Of a stretch of 64,000 bases of DNA, positions 25,487 to 34,017 are shown piece after piece. Within the stretch, counting starts at the first letter, position 1, and each line of letters starts with the position of its first letter. The stretch is from positions 46,274 to 110,273 of the forward strand of contig NZ_AUEF01000009.1 of NCBI RefSeq assembly GCF_000425845.1, given 5' to 3'. The DNA is from Jeotgalicoccus psychrophilus DSM 19085 (GTDB lineage: Bacteria > Bacillota > Bacilli > Staphylococcales > Salinicoccaceae). The notes under the pieces were generated by a model. That model saw only the letters and a program-made list of their open reading frames with translations, did no database searches and was not told where the DNA came from. Both the position numbers and the translations under genes were made by a program.

Positions 25487-25795
25487 AATCTCACATCCTT
25501 TTACAGTGTTATCTTTTCAGATTATTATCTTCAATATTTTATTTATTTTATATTTCCACCCTTAATTATTTAGCCTAAATTAAATTTTTAAAGAAACTGT
25601 GCAGTTTATTAGTATTTAATGTGACATTTCATGACCTCAATAAAATATATTTGAACGAGTAAATCTGTTTGGAGTTAAAATGAAGAAATCATCATATCTC
25701 CTCCTCTAGTTAACTCATTACAATATTTACTGTATAATTTAAATTAAGATAATACGTTTACAGATTCACCTGCACACGATACTAAAAATAAGGAT
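25487..25795. other. Divergent intergenic region (309 bp)
   Basis: AT-rich gap between the ResA-like gene and the lipoprotein at 25796. It holds one good plus-strand promoter (25710-25738). Near the ResA-like start, TACAGTGTTA resembles a cop box with two mismatches, too weak to call. No gene seen. Confidence 0.6.
25710..25738 (+). promoter_or_regulatory. Sigma-A type promoter for the 25796 lipoprotein gene
   Basis: -35 TTAACT and -10 TATAAT with a 17-bp spacer, about 57 bases upstream of the predicted start. Confidence 0.55.
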
Positions 25796-26689
25796 GTGTT
25801 CATAATTCGTTTACTACTATTATCGTTTTTCATTTTATTACTTACTGCCTGCAGTAATGCTCAACCTATTGATGAACCTGAAGCAGAGACAGATCAGGGA
25901 GAAACTGCCGAAGAAGAAACGGATGAGGAAGAATCTGCTGAAAACGATGAAGCTTCAGAGGAAGAGCCTGCTGAAGAATCCGAACTTGAACCGGCTTACG
26001 ACAGCACCGGAAATGTCGATATTCTTTCTCCCAATTTTCACAAAGATTATTTAAATAATTATTATTATCACAGTTACGGCGGCATTGAACGCGGCATGAC
26101 AGAAGATGAAGTGACCGCTGTTTTAGGAGAGCCGTCAGATGAAGATGATATTCCCGTCGACGATGTGTTTAACGACATTGGCGTCAGATACACTCTCCAT
26201 GACGAATCTGTGGAACAAGTGTTAATCACTCCCGTGGAGGATATTTCTTTAGATGAAATCATCGAATCTTTCGGTGAACCGACGCAGGATTTATCGCCTG
26301 AAGATACCGGTGCGTCTGTGCGCATTTTAACCTACCAGCCGGCTGCTGATTCCAACTTCTACATCGCAGTTGAAGGTGATGAAGATGATAACGTCAGCCT
26401 GATTTATCCCGCGCAGACAAGCAATGTTGAAGTCGTAGACGAAGATAATGTCATGAATTTCATTTCAGCTTATTACGACATAAACGTACTCGATATGTCA
26501 CTTATCAATTTTGAAGATCCTGTCCTAAACACGGAGGAAGGTTACTTTGAAGTTCCTTTCGAGAATATTCATCACGGCTTAACGAGCTATTTCAGAGTAT
26601 GGCCATACGGTCAGGTTGAATATATAAACGAGGACGGTGCATATGCATACGGCGAGTTCATTCCTTATGCCGACGGTGAAATCAAATAA
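25796..26689 (+). CDS. DUF4309-like lipoprotein with acidic linker
   Basis: The 297-aa protein has a short lipoprotein signal (FFILLLTACSNA, lipobox LTAC), then an extreme Glu/Asp/Ala linker of about 45 residues (to ELEPAYDS). Two related halves follow, GGIERGMTEDEVTAVLGEPS and then EDISLDEIIESFGEPT, reminiscent of DUF4309/YjgB or SmpA-type domains. The GTG start at 25796 is uncertain because AAGGA lies only 1 base before it. Function unknown, extracellular. The 92-aa coiled-coil gene follows after 20 bases. Confidence 0.8.
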   Translation: MFIIRLLLLSFFILLLTACSNAQPIDEPEAETDQGETAEEETDEEESAENDEASEEEPAEESELEPAYDSTGNVDILSPNFHKDYLNNYYYHSYGGIERGMTEDEVTAVLGEPSDEDDIPVDDVFNDIGVRYTLHDESVEQVLITPVEDISLDEIIESFGEPTQDLSPEDTGASVRILTYQPAADSNFYIAVEGDEDDNVSLIYPAQTSNVEVVDEDNVMNFISAYYDINVLDMSLINFEDPVLNTEEGYFEVPFENIHHGLTSYFRVWPYGQVEYINEDGAYAYGEFIPYADGEIK

Positions 26690-26709
26690 GATTTTTTAGG
26701 AGGTCTACT

Positions 26710-26988
26710 ATGTGGCTGCTCATTATTATCCTTGCTGGTATCACTTCCAGCATCATTAGTAACTATCTTTCCCACAGAAGAAGTATGGAAAAGATTAAAT
26801 TACAGTATATCGATAAAGAAATCGAACTCCAGCGGCTGAAACAGGAAAATTATCTTCTCGAGAATGAAGAAATGAAAACTGTACTCGACCGTATTAAAGA
26901 AGATAACAGACGGCTGGAAACGGAAAAAGACAGCCCGTGGTTAATTCAGGAAACGCGTGAACGCCAGCTTGAGAAAAGAGAAGAATAA
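26710..26988 (+). CDS. Small membrane-anchored coiled-coil protein
   Basis: The 92-aa protein has one N-terminal membrane segment (residues 2-18) followed by a highly charged helix rich in Leu, Glu, Lys and Arg that looks like a continuous coiled coil (about 25-75). It has a strong ribosome site TAGGAGG. I do not recognise a family. The order lipoprotein, coiled-coil protein, TDT transporter on one strand suggests one transcript. Confidence 0.75.
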   Translation: MWLLIIILAGITSSIISNYLSHRRSMEKIKLQYIDKEIELQRLKQENYLLENEEMKTVLDRIKEDNRRLETEKDSPWLIQETRERQLEKREE

Positions 26989-27034
26989 CACCATTTGAAA
27001 TTGAATTTATTTATATGAAGAAAGCGTGAAACTC

Positions 27035-28057
27035 ATGATTGAATTTTTACAGCGCCAGTCACGTCATTTATATCCAGGCTACTTTGCCATGGTAATGGCG
27101 ACTGGTGCTTTATCATTATCCTTATGGTATTTAGATATTCCCACAGCAGCAGAAATACTGCTGTATTTTAACGTGTGTCTATTTGTGCTGCTGCTCGTAT
27201 TGAACGGGTTAAGATTACTGTTTAATACAGCTGATTTTTTGAATGATTTAAACGATAACGGCAAAGGTCCGGGTTTCTTTACATTGATTGCCGCTTCAGG
27301 TGTCTTAGGCAGCCAGTTCGTTATTATTGAAAATATGGCTGAAATCGGATTTGTCTTTTGGGTTGCCGCGTTAATCATCTGGCTTCTTTTGATGTATACA
27401 TTTTTTACTCTTATAATTATTAAAAAAGCTAAGCCGTTAGTCGATGAATCGGTAAACGGCGGATGGCTGCTCGTTGTTGTATCTACACAGTCACTTGCAG
27501 TACTCGGCACTTTGATTGCCGGCAATACTGAATTCACAGAAGTAATGTTATTTATTTCGTTATGTCTGTTTCTGTTAGGCTGTGCGTTATATTTAAATAT
27601 TATTGCGTTTATATTTTACCGTCTGATGTTTTTAAAAATCGAAGCAATGGCTTTAACACCGCCCTACTGGATCAGCATGGGGGCGCTCGCGATTACGACG
27701 CTTGCGGGTTCCGTGCTTATATTGAACAGCTCAGGAATTGCTGCTGAACTTGAAATTTTCATTAAAGGATTCACGCTGTTCTTCTGGGCTCTTGGCACAT
27801 GGTGGATTCCATTGTTAATCACGCTCGGCGTATGGCGCCATATTGTAAATCATTATCCGCTGTCTTATACACCTGATATGTGGGGCATGGCCTTCCCGAT
27901 TGCAATGTATACAGTCGGTACGGCTAATCTGTCGATGGCACTGGAGCTGGAATTTCTGATGATTATTCCGAAGGTGACTATTTTTGCAGCAATTATCGTC
28001 TGGCTGCTGATTATGGCAGGTCTGTTTATTCATCACGGGAAACAGCTGAAAATTTAA
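27035..28057 (+). CDS. TDT-family (SLAC1/TehA-like) transporter
   Basis: The 340-aa protein has ten hydrophobic segments and begins with HLYPGYFAMVMATGALSL, the first-helix signature of the tellurite-resistance/dicarboxylate transporter family. Members include TehA, Mae1 malate permease and SLAC1 anion channels, so an anion or C4-dicarboxylate is likely. The ATG at 27035 is preferred to a GTG at 27026, which sits almost on the weak AAAG ribosome site. Confidence 0.85.
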   Translation: MIEFLQRQSRHLYPGYFAMVMATGALSLSLWYLDIPTAAEILLYFNVCLFVLLLVLNGLRLLFNTADFLNDLNDNGKGPGFFTLIAASGVLGSQFVIIENMAEIGFVFWVAALIIWLLLMYTFFTLIIIKKAKPLVDESVNGGWLLVVVSTQSLAVLGTLIAGNTEFTEVMLFISLCLFLLGCALYLNIIAFIFYRLMFLKIEAMALTPPYWISMGALAITTLAGSVLILNSSGIAAELEIFIKGFTLFFWALGTWWIPLLITLGVWRHIVNHYPLSYTPDMWGMAFPIAMYTVGTANLSMALELEFLMIIPKVTIFAAIIVWLLIMAGLFIHHGKQLKI

Positions 28058-28118
28058 TGATTCCATTCAGTTTTTATCGGGTATATCTTGGTATAAACAT
28101 TGAATAGGAGTGTTTCTG

Positions 28119-28955
28119 ATGAAATTATCCGATTATAAAATACCAAGTACAAAAAACATAAAATTAAAAGACTATAAATGTTCCGAAGGTAAAAAAGGAG
28201 ATAACAATTATATTGAACAGAATATTATTCCGGCGCTTGTTGAGAAGCTGAAAGAACTCCATCTAAAATTACACGCCGAAGGTAAAAATGGCATTATGGT
28301 CGTGCTTCAAGCGATTGATGCCGCTGGTAAAGATGAAGCAATTTCTTATATTTTTTCGAATTTGAATGCCCAAGGATTGAAAGTCACGACTTACGGCAAG
28401 CCCAGTGAGACTGAGCAGAAGCATGATTATTTATGGCGCCTTCACGACGGTGAACCTGAACGTGGTCAGATTGCGATTTTAAACCGCTCGCATTATGAAG
28501 ATGTGATTGCGACACGCATTCATGATTTACTCGAAGATAGTGATGCTGAAATTGAAAAACGTTACCGTCAGATTAATAATTATGAGCAGTATTTATCAGA
28601 GAACGGTTTCTCTGTCGTAAAATTCTTTTTTAACATGTCGAAAGATGAACAGAAAGAACGCTTTTTAAAACGGATGAAAGATCCCAATAAACAGTGGGAA
28701 TTCTCATTTTCAGATGTTGAAGAACGAAAAAAATGGGATGACTATCAGAAAGTATTTGAAGATATGCTTAATAATACCTCGACCGGGCACAGCCCCTGGT
28801 ACATTCTTCCTGCGGATGATGAATGGCATACGCGCCGCATTATAACAGAAGCGATGATTCATGTGCTGGAAGGCATTAATCCTGAATTTCCGGAAATTTC
28901 CGGTGAAGATAAGAAAAAACTCGATAAATATATTAAAGATCTGGAAAACGAATAA
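28119..28955 (+). CDS. Polyphosphate kinase 2 family protein (PPK2)
   Basis: The 278-aa protein matches PPK2: the Walker A-like loop VLQAIDAAGKDEAI, then KPSETEQKHDYLWR, ILNRSHYEDV, FFFNMSKDEQKERF and PWYILPADDEW. PPK2 enzymes transfer phosphate between polyphosphate and nucleotides. Start 28119 has TAGGAG 8 bases upstream. A strong terminator follows the stop. The class (ADP- or AMP-phosphorylating) cannot be fixed from motifs alone. Confidence 0.93.
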   Translation: MKLSDYKIPSTKNIKLKDYKCSEGKKGDNNYIEQNIIPALVEKLKELHLKLHAEGKNGIMVVLQAIDAAGKDEAISYIFSNLNAQGLKVTTYGKPSETEQKHDYLWRLHDGEPERGQIAILNRSHYEDVIATRIHDLLEDSDAEIEKRYRQINNYEQYLSENGFSVVKFFFNMSKDEQKERFLKRMKDPNKQWEFSFSDVEERKKWDDYQKVFEDMLNNTSTGHSPWYILPADDEWHTRRIITEAMIHVLEGINPEFPEISGEDKKKLDKYIKDLENE

Positions 28956-28957
28956 GA

Positions 28958-28994
28958 AAAAGTGCTGAATCCATTGCGGATTCAGCACTTTTTT
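28958..28994 (+). terminator. Terminator of the PPK2 gene
   Basis: A perfect 15-bp stem AAAAGTGCTGAATCC with loop ATTGC, ending in TTTTTT. Confidence 0.93.
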
Positions 28995-29052
28995 GAGTTT
29001 AGAGAAGCACGGTGGCGCGCAATCACGCTTTCCGTGCCACCGTGAACTCAAA
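28992..29052. repeat. Nested hairpin between convergent genes
   Basis: The outer arms TTTGAGTT/AACTCAAA enclose a 9-bp GC-rich stem CACGGTGGC/GCCACCGTG, which encloses a smaller CACG/CGTG hairpin. It immediately follows the alcohol dehydrogenase remnant on the minus strand. It could terminate that transcript or be a small palindromic element; it lacks a T-run. Confidence 0.55.
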
Positions 29053-29053
29053 T

Positions 29054-29599
29054 TTACGGTTTCATCACTACTTTAATACATCCGTCTGCACGATCGTTAA
29101 ACATTTTATACATTTTTTCTGCCTGCTTTAAAGGCACCTGATGCGTAATAATATCTGTTGGATTAATTTTACCCTGTTCCACCATATTATACAGTTCCGG
29201 CATATAATGAATTACCGGTGCCTGTCCTGCCTTGACTGTGACGTTGCGTGTAAATATTTTGTGGATTGGATAACCGGTGGCAGGTGTACCGTATATACCT
29301 GTCAGCTGAATAGTACGAAATTTCTTAACCATATCTGTTGCCATAATAATCGGATCAATTGTACCAACCTGGCCGCCGAGTGTTTTGATGCGGTCTTTAC
29401 TTGTAATTTCCCCGTCCATGCCGACGCAGTCGATAACAACTTCCGCGCCGCCTTTCGTAATTTCATGTATGTGCTTGCCGAGGTTATCAAATTGCTTGTA
29501 GTTATATACCTCTACATTGTTTGTCTGCTTGGCGTGTGCGAGTCTCATATCATTATTATCGACAGCTATAACGCGATTTGCCTCTTTCGAGGAATCATT
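29054..29599 (-). pseudogene. Remnant of a zinc-type alcohol dehydrogenase (C-terminal half)
   Basis: The minus-strand frame reads like the cofactor domain and C-terminus of a medium-chain zinc dehydrogenase: NRVIAVDNNDMRLAHAKQ (end of the Rossmann start), GGAEVVIDCVGMDGE, and HQVPLKQAEKMYKMFNDRAD. A TGA at 29600-29602 closes the frame upstream, and the whole catalytic GroES-like domain with its zinc ligands plus the GxGxxG loop is missing. Only about 182 codons of some 380-390 remain, with no ribosome site. It abuts the 3' end of the M20 gene, consistent with a deletion junction. Confidence 0.85.
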
Positions 29600-29616
29600 T
29601 CATAAAAATTAAATTA

Positions 29617-30807
29617 TTATCCTAACTTATTCAGCACAACTTCTGCCATAGCTTTCGCCGAAATCAGCAGTGATTTTTCATTAACTTCGAATTTAGGATG
29701 GTGGTTCGGATATGCAGTTTCGACACCGTCGGGTTTCGCGCCGACGAAGAAGAATGCACCTGGTGTTTTCTCCAGATAATATGCGAAGTCTTCAGATGCT
29801 GCCTGAGGTTTATCGCGGTATACTTTTTCAAAATAAGTGCCTGCACTCTCCGTGAGCAATGTTTCGATTTCACCGATTTTTTCAACTGTATTATACAATA
29901 CCGGATAGTCATATACATAGTCCAGCGTACATTCAACGCCGTATGTCACTTCCAGCCCTTTAACGAGCTGAGCCATTTCTTCATACACTTTTTCTTTATT
30001 ATCCATCGATAAATAACGCACAGTACCGCGCAGTGTTACGCTGTCCTGGATGACGTTATAGCCGCCCGGCGCATCGAATGCTGTAATGGATACAACAACC
30101 GAATCGTTCGGGTCCATGCGTCGTGACACGATTGTCTGAGCCGTCGTGACGAAGTATCCGCCTGCAACAAGCGCATCGTTCGTCGTATGCGGCATTGCGC
30201 CGTGACCGCCTGAACCCTGAATTTTAAGGTCGAAGTTCGAACGTCCCGTCATTGCTTCACCCGGACATACTGTAATATCTCCAAGGTCCAGCGTCGGAAA
30301 CAGATGAATACCATACACTTCGTCCAGGTCATCCAAAATACCCGATTCTACGATACTCTTCGCACCGCCCGGCGGAATTTCCTCAGCGTGCTGGTGAATG
30401 AGTTTAATTTTACCTTTCCATTCATCTTTTAAGTCGATTAATGCCTCACCTAAAATTAGCATGTATGCCGTGTGCCCATCGTGGCCGCAGGCATGCATTA
30501 CACCCTCATTTTTAGATTTAAATTCAACATCTGCTTCTTCCTGGATCGGCAGTGCATCAAAATCCGCACGGAGTCCAAGTGTCGGACCGTCGCCTGCACC
30601 GCCTTCTATTTCAACGATAATACCGTAGCCGTTACCGACATTCGCTGTCAGCTTCACGTCTTTATCTTTATAAAATTCTTCGATAAACTGAGCGGTCTTT
30701 TCCTCTTTAAATGACAACTCAGGATTTTCATGTAAATGACGTCTGATTTCAATCATACGTTTTTCATTTCCTTCAAGCTGTTTAAATAACTTCTCTTTTA
30801 ATGACAT
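29617..30807 (-). CDS. M20-family amidohydrolase (aminoacylase / amino-acid amide hydrolase type)
   Basis: The 396-aa protein shows the M20D pattern: LRADFDALPIQEE, MHACGHDGHTAYML with the Asp/His metal ligands, HQHAEEIPPGGAKS with the Glu pair, a dimerisation insert, and ASEDFAYYLEKTPG. Relatives cleave N-acyl amino acids, hippurate or acetyl-diaminopimelate. The start at 30807 is chosen because AAGGGG lies 8 bases before it. It ends 17 bases from the dehydrogenase remnant, and the two paralogous proteins lie upstream on the same strand. Confidence 0.92.
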   Translation of the reverse strand: MSLKEKLFKQLEGNEKRMIEIRRHLHENPELSFKEEKTAQFIEEFYKDKDVKLTANVGNGYGIIVEIEGGAGDGPTLGLRADFDALPIQEEADVEFKSKNEGVMHACGHDGHTAYMLILGEALIDLKDEWKGKIKLIHQHAEEIPPGGAKSIVESGILDDLDEVYGIHLFPTLDLGDITVCPGEAMTGRSNFDLKIQGSGGHGAMPHTTNDALVAGGYFVTTAQTIVSRRMDPNDSVVVSITAFDAPGGYNVIQDSVTLRGTVRYLSMDNKEKVYEEMAQLVKGLEVTYGVECTLDYVYDYPVLYNTVEKIGEIETLLTESAGTYFEKVYRDKPQAASEDFAYYLEKTPGAFFFVGAKPDGVETAYPNHHPKFEVNEKSLLISAKAMAEVVLNKLG

Positions 30808-30828
30808 GTCCATTACCCCTTTTTAGAA

Positions 30829-31611
30829 TTAATTAAAAATCTCTTCTGTAAAGAAGTGAAACAAAACGAGCGGCAATATTGCAGTGTGAGGTAAGTATGG
30901 CATTACGATGCCTGTAGCAAGGAATGTATCCCAATTACCCTCTTCTTCTGTAAATAAAACTTCACCGCGTTTCAGCTTGTCTTTAAAACGTGTCAGTTCT
31001 TCATCTTCAAACATCTTAAGTTTTTCTTCAATATACGATTTATGCACGAGCCGCTTCGATATTGCATTGATAAGCTGAGCACGTGTTTGATACTCTTCCA
31101 AATCCAAATCCAGATTCTCCGCCACTAAATTCATATGATCTTCAGTTAAGAGCAAATCGTAGAATTCTATAATTGGATAGTCCAGCAGATTTACTGTGGT
31201 TGTGTACTCTGCATTATTTAAAATAACATTAGATACACTGATTCCTTCCGGCAGCGGTGCTAAATGAATCACCGAACCAAAGTTTCTTAAAATACCGTCG
31301 ATGACTTCCTCATGCATGACAGCCATGCCGTCTCCAATGTAAAGCAGATGGTGATTATATATTAAAAATGGATTCTCTTCGGGGTTAAACGGCATTGTAA
31401 TAATGTTATCCCCTGTCAATGCATTAGAATAGCGCTTAATCAATTCAATTTCTTCCATCTTCAAACTGTCTCCGAGGAGCGTTAAATAATCATCCGAACG
31501 CGCTTCCTCTATTTTATCTTCTATAATTTTGTCCAGCTGGGATAAAGATTCACCTGTTTTATCCAGATGCAAGTAAGTTAAATATGTTTTGTAGAAGGTT
31601 TGTAAATCCAT
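30829..31611 (-). CDS. Hypothetical protein, short paralogue of the 31623-32972 protein
   Basis: The 260-aa protein is not recognised. Its N-terminus MDLQTFYKTYLTYL matches MDIQTFYQTYLGEH of the next gene, and the shared order of blocks (KIEEARSDD / MEELESQS, NPFLIYNHHLLYIGDG / YPTLIDYQYILEDNG, then VMHEEVIDGIL / VIHSEVVNVLN) shows common descent. It lacks the pRiA4b-like C-terminal domain. ATG at 31611 has AGGAGG 6 bases upstream. Cytoplasmic, mostly helical; no catalytic motif seen. Confidence 0.8.
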   Translation of the reverse strand: MDLQTFYKTYLTYLHLDKTGESLSQLDKIIEDKIEEARSDDYLTLLGDSLKMEEIELIKRYSNALTGDNIITMPFNPEENPFLIYNHHLLYIGDGMAVMHEEVIDGILRNFGSVIHLAPLPEGISVSNVILNNAEYTTTVNLLDYPIIEFYDLLLTEDHMNLVAENLDLDLEEYQTRAQLINAISKRLVHKSYIEEKLKMFEDEELTRFKDKLKRGEVLFTEEEGNWDTFLATGIVMPYLPHTAILPLVLFHFFTEEIFN

Positions 31612-31622
31612 CATTATCCTCC

Positions 31623-32972
31623 TTAAGTGATTGGATTGCCTCTGTTGAACAGCCGCGCGAGTTTTTTGTTCGTCGCACTGACCGGATAACGCTCCCGGTA
31701 ATTTTTCGTGCGTGCATTCGCATACGTATGCACATAGTCCGGGTGGTTTTTATCTTGTAAAATATTCAAAGTTTCGATGAGTTTATCGACACCGCCGATA
31801 TTTTCAATCGGCACTTCCCCGCCGTAGCTCACGACTTCAGGAATCGGCTTCAGAATATTCGTCACTGAATCAAGTGTAATATCAACAACATAATCATCGT
31901 CTGAGTCATATAAGTATTGAATGTATTCATTCGTTAAATACACGTCGACCATAAGTGCGTTCTTGTTTACACCCTCTTCATTCGCGATTAATTCTTTGTC
32001 CGTCATGAATTCTCCACTGCCGATATTATTCCAGCCGAATGCTTCACAGATAATAATTTCAAGCTCTAAAAAGTTCATGCGTGCAGGAATCGATATTGTG
32101 CGGGTAATATCTTCACAGCCATTAATCGTACACGTAATACGGTATGCGTTGTAATTCTCCGGCGTTTCCGGATGATCTTCATTTCCGCTCTTTTTGAAAT
32201 CTACTTTTTTTAAGGCGGCGAGTACATCGCGGTGCATCACCAGATAATCCTGATGGACCTTAACCAGCAGACCGGTCTCCAATGCCGTCTGCCAGCGCGG
32301 ATGATTCTCATAGACTGAATAATCTTTGTGAACATTATCTTTAATTTGAGCGTACGACACTTCATCCAGCTGACTTAATGCGACCGGCAGATATTCCGGT
32401 GCTGTTAAATGCCCGATGACTTCATTTAAATAATCATCCTTGTACTGCCCGACTGATTTAATATTCAGCCTCGCCATCGTCTGTCTCAGTTCAATAAACG
32501 TTAAATTATTGTAGAGCCAGTATATCGGTCCGTTATATATTTTCTCCAGCCTCGACACATCCTGAGGTTCAATCGTCTCACTGTCCGGAATCGACATCGG
32601 TGTATAAGGGAAAATACCCGTCTGCTGGAGCGCGCTGTTCAGCACATTGACCACTTCAGAGTGAATCACACCTTCAGTCCCGTTATCCTCCAAAATATAC
32701 TGGTAGTCGATAAGCGTCGGGTACTTCGCCGGCAAATATGACACTCTGTGCACATCGTCGTACGATTCCTCAGTCGATAAACGCCGTAACAGCTTCGCTT
32801 CCGACATCGATAAATGCTCGAACATTTCATTCAAAGCAGACTGTGACTCAAGTTCTTCCATTTTATATTTTATTAGTGCTTCATTAGTTGTAAAGTTTCC
32901 CGCATTAAACAAACTCGCCCGAATGAGTTCATGTTCGCCTAAATACGTTTGATAAAAAGTCTGTATATCCAT
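31623..32972 (-). CDS. Protein with C-terminal pRiA4b ORF3-like domain
   Basis: The 449-aa protein has a helical N-terminal region (about 1-270) shared with the downstream paralogue, and a C-terminal domain (about 278-430) resembling plasmid pRiA4b ORF3-type proteins: AYRITCTINGCEDITRTISI, MNFLELEIIICEAFGW, and PIENIGGVDKLIETL near the end. The domain is widespread but of unknown function, often near mobile elements. It ends 11 bases before the paralogue, so the two are co-transcribed. Codon use is like the core genes. Confidence 0.8.
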   Translation of the reverse strand: MDIQTFYQTYLGEHELIRASLFNAGNFTTNEALIKYKMEELESQSALNEMFEHLSMSEAKLLRRLSTEESYDDVHRVSYLPAKYPTLIDYQYILEDNGTEGVIHSEVVNVLNSALQQTGIFPYTPMSIPDSETIEPQDVSRLEKIYNGPIYWLYNNLTFIELRQTMARLNIKSVGQYKDDYLNEVIGHLTAPEYLPVALSQLDEVSYAQIKDNVHKDYSVYENHPRWQTALETGLLVKVHQDYLVMHRDVLAALKKVDFKKSGNEDHPETPENYNAYRITCTINGCEDITRTISIPARMNFLELEIIICEAFGWNNIGSGEFMTDKELIANEEGVNKNALMVDVYLTNEYIQYLYDSDDDYVVDITLDSVTNILKPIPEVVSYGGEVPIENIGGVDKLIETLNILQDKNHPDYVHTYANARTKNYRERYPVSATNKKLARLFNRGNPIT

Positions 32973-33441
32973 GCTGCTTGCCTCCCGCCATATTCATTAT
33001 ATCCATTACTCTTATTTTACACGTAAACCGGACGGAAATGCATCCCGTGATGCTTATTGGCTGATTAAAACCGCCTCAATTTCCTGAGTCGTTGGAAGCT
33101 CATCCGGTTGAAAGCAAGTATTCGCCCCAATGTGAGGAGCTCATCCGGTTGAAAACAGGTATTCGACCCAATGTGGGGAGCTCATCCGGTTGAATACACA
33201 TTTCCATCCGGATGAAAGTTCTCTGATCAGACTCATGTATACGCATTACTTTATACATAGTCATGACGGAGTCTCATACATACGATTCATCCGAATCAGA
33301 GGCATGAATACGTCTCATGACTACGTATTGTCATTTGCATATACATGAGCGCAAAAATCCCACGTATTTCAATAATCATATATGTAAGTAATTACAATTA
33401 ATGGTACATTTGTATTAACAACAAGTTTAAGGGGGGCATCT
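32973..33441. other. Intergenic region (469 bp) with a 41-bp repeat array
   Basis: Divergent gap. The left part holds the 41-bp array at 33094-33199. The rest (33200-33350) contains imperfect direct and inverted repeats around ATCAGA and CATGAATACG but no gene; the lipoprotein promoter should lie in the last 100 bases, but no clear hexamer pair was found. Confidence 0.6.
33094..33199. repeat. Tandem array A, 41-bp period, about 2.5 copies
   Basis: The word GCTCATCCGGTTGAA recurs at 33098, 33139 and 33180, exactly 41 bp apart. The first two units are near-identical over their length; the third decays after about 20 bp. Confidence 0.85.
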
Positions 33442-33897
33442 ATGAACAAAATTTTACTGACAGTATTAAGTGTTATTCTTTTGGCAGTGGCAGGATGCGA
33501 CAGTGAAGAGTCCGAACTCAAAGGTAAAACGCTGGGTTTGTCTTTACACAATCCGACTGTTTCTAAGGAAGAAGCTGAGAATGCAGAAATTAAGTTCACA
33601 TCCAACACACCGGTACTCGATTTTGAATCAGCAAACGATGTGACATTAACACTTAACGGAAATACCTATTCAGGGGAGTATTCTTTAGAAGAAAATAATT
33701 TATCAATTACTGTTGAAGATGGGGATGCTTCGATGACAATTGATTTTACTGAATTCGAAGAAAGTGAAGATGAATACTTTTCTTACAGCGGCACAGTTTC
33801 TGAAGGTGAATTAAACGAAGGTGACGAGACAACTCAACTGACGAATGTTTATAAAAATTTTGGACTCGGGGAGTACTATCTCTTTTTAGAAGAATAA
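33442..33897 (+). CDS. Small lipoprotein of unknown function
   Basis: The 151-aa protein has a signal peptide with a lipobox-like LAVAGC (Cys at 19), followed by an acidic beta-rich domain (LSLHNPTVSK, DVTLTLNGNTYSG, DASMTIDFTEFEES). I do not recognise a family. It has a strong AAGGGGGG ribosome site and ends 3 bases before the structured element that also serves as its terminator. Confidence 0.8.
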   Translation: MNKILLTVLSVILLAVAGCDSEESELKGKTLGLSLHNPTVSKEEAENAEIKFTSNTPVLDFESANDVTLTLNGNTYSGEYSLEENNLSITVEDGDASMTIDFTEFEESEDEYFSYSGTVSEGELNEGDETTQLTNVYKNFGLGEYYLFLEE

Positions 33898-33900
33898 ATT

Positions 33901-33985
33901 AAAATCTCCCGTGACTCCTCGGGGAAAAGCATCTGCTGAAGACTACAGGCTTCAGCGATGCCCCGGGAAAGCACGGGAGATTTTT
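33901..33985 (+). repeat. Structured palindromic element, copy 1 (also a bidirectional terminator)
   Basis: Outer 13-bp perfect stem AAAATCTCCCGTG/CACGGGAGATTTT, then the core words ACTCCTCGGGGAAAAGC, an inner nested stem GCATC-T-GCTGAAG / CTTCAGC-GATGC with loop ACTACAGG, and CCCGGGAAAGC. T-runs on both strands let it end both the lipoprotein and aspA transcripts. A diverged second copy lies at 51238-51317. From memory it resembles abundant intergenic palindromic elements of Bacillaceae. Confidence 0.75.
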
Positions 33986-34017
33986 ATCTAACTAAATAAC
34001 TAAACACTAATATTAAC

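Noticed and set aside
28992..29052. Third copy of the palindromic element seen at 33.9 and 51.3 kb
   Set aside because: It shares GGAAAGC but not the ACTCC, GGGGAAAAGC or ACTACAGG core words.
33200..33350. Extension of the 41-bp array A through the ATCAGA/CATGAATACG repeats
   Set aside because: Those repeats are spaced 69 bp apart and share no words with the array unit.
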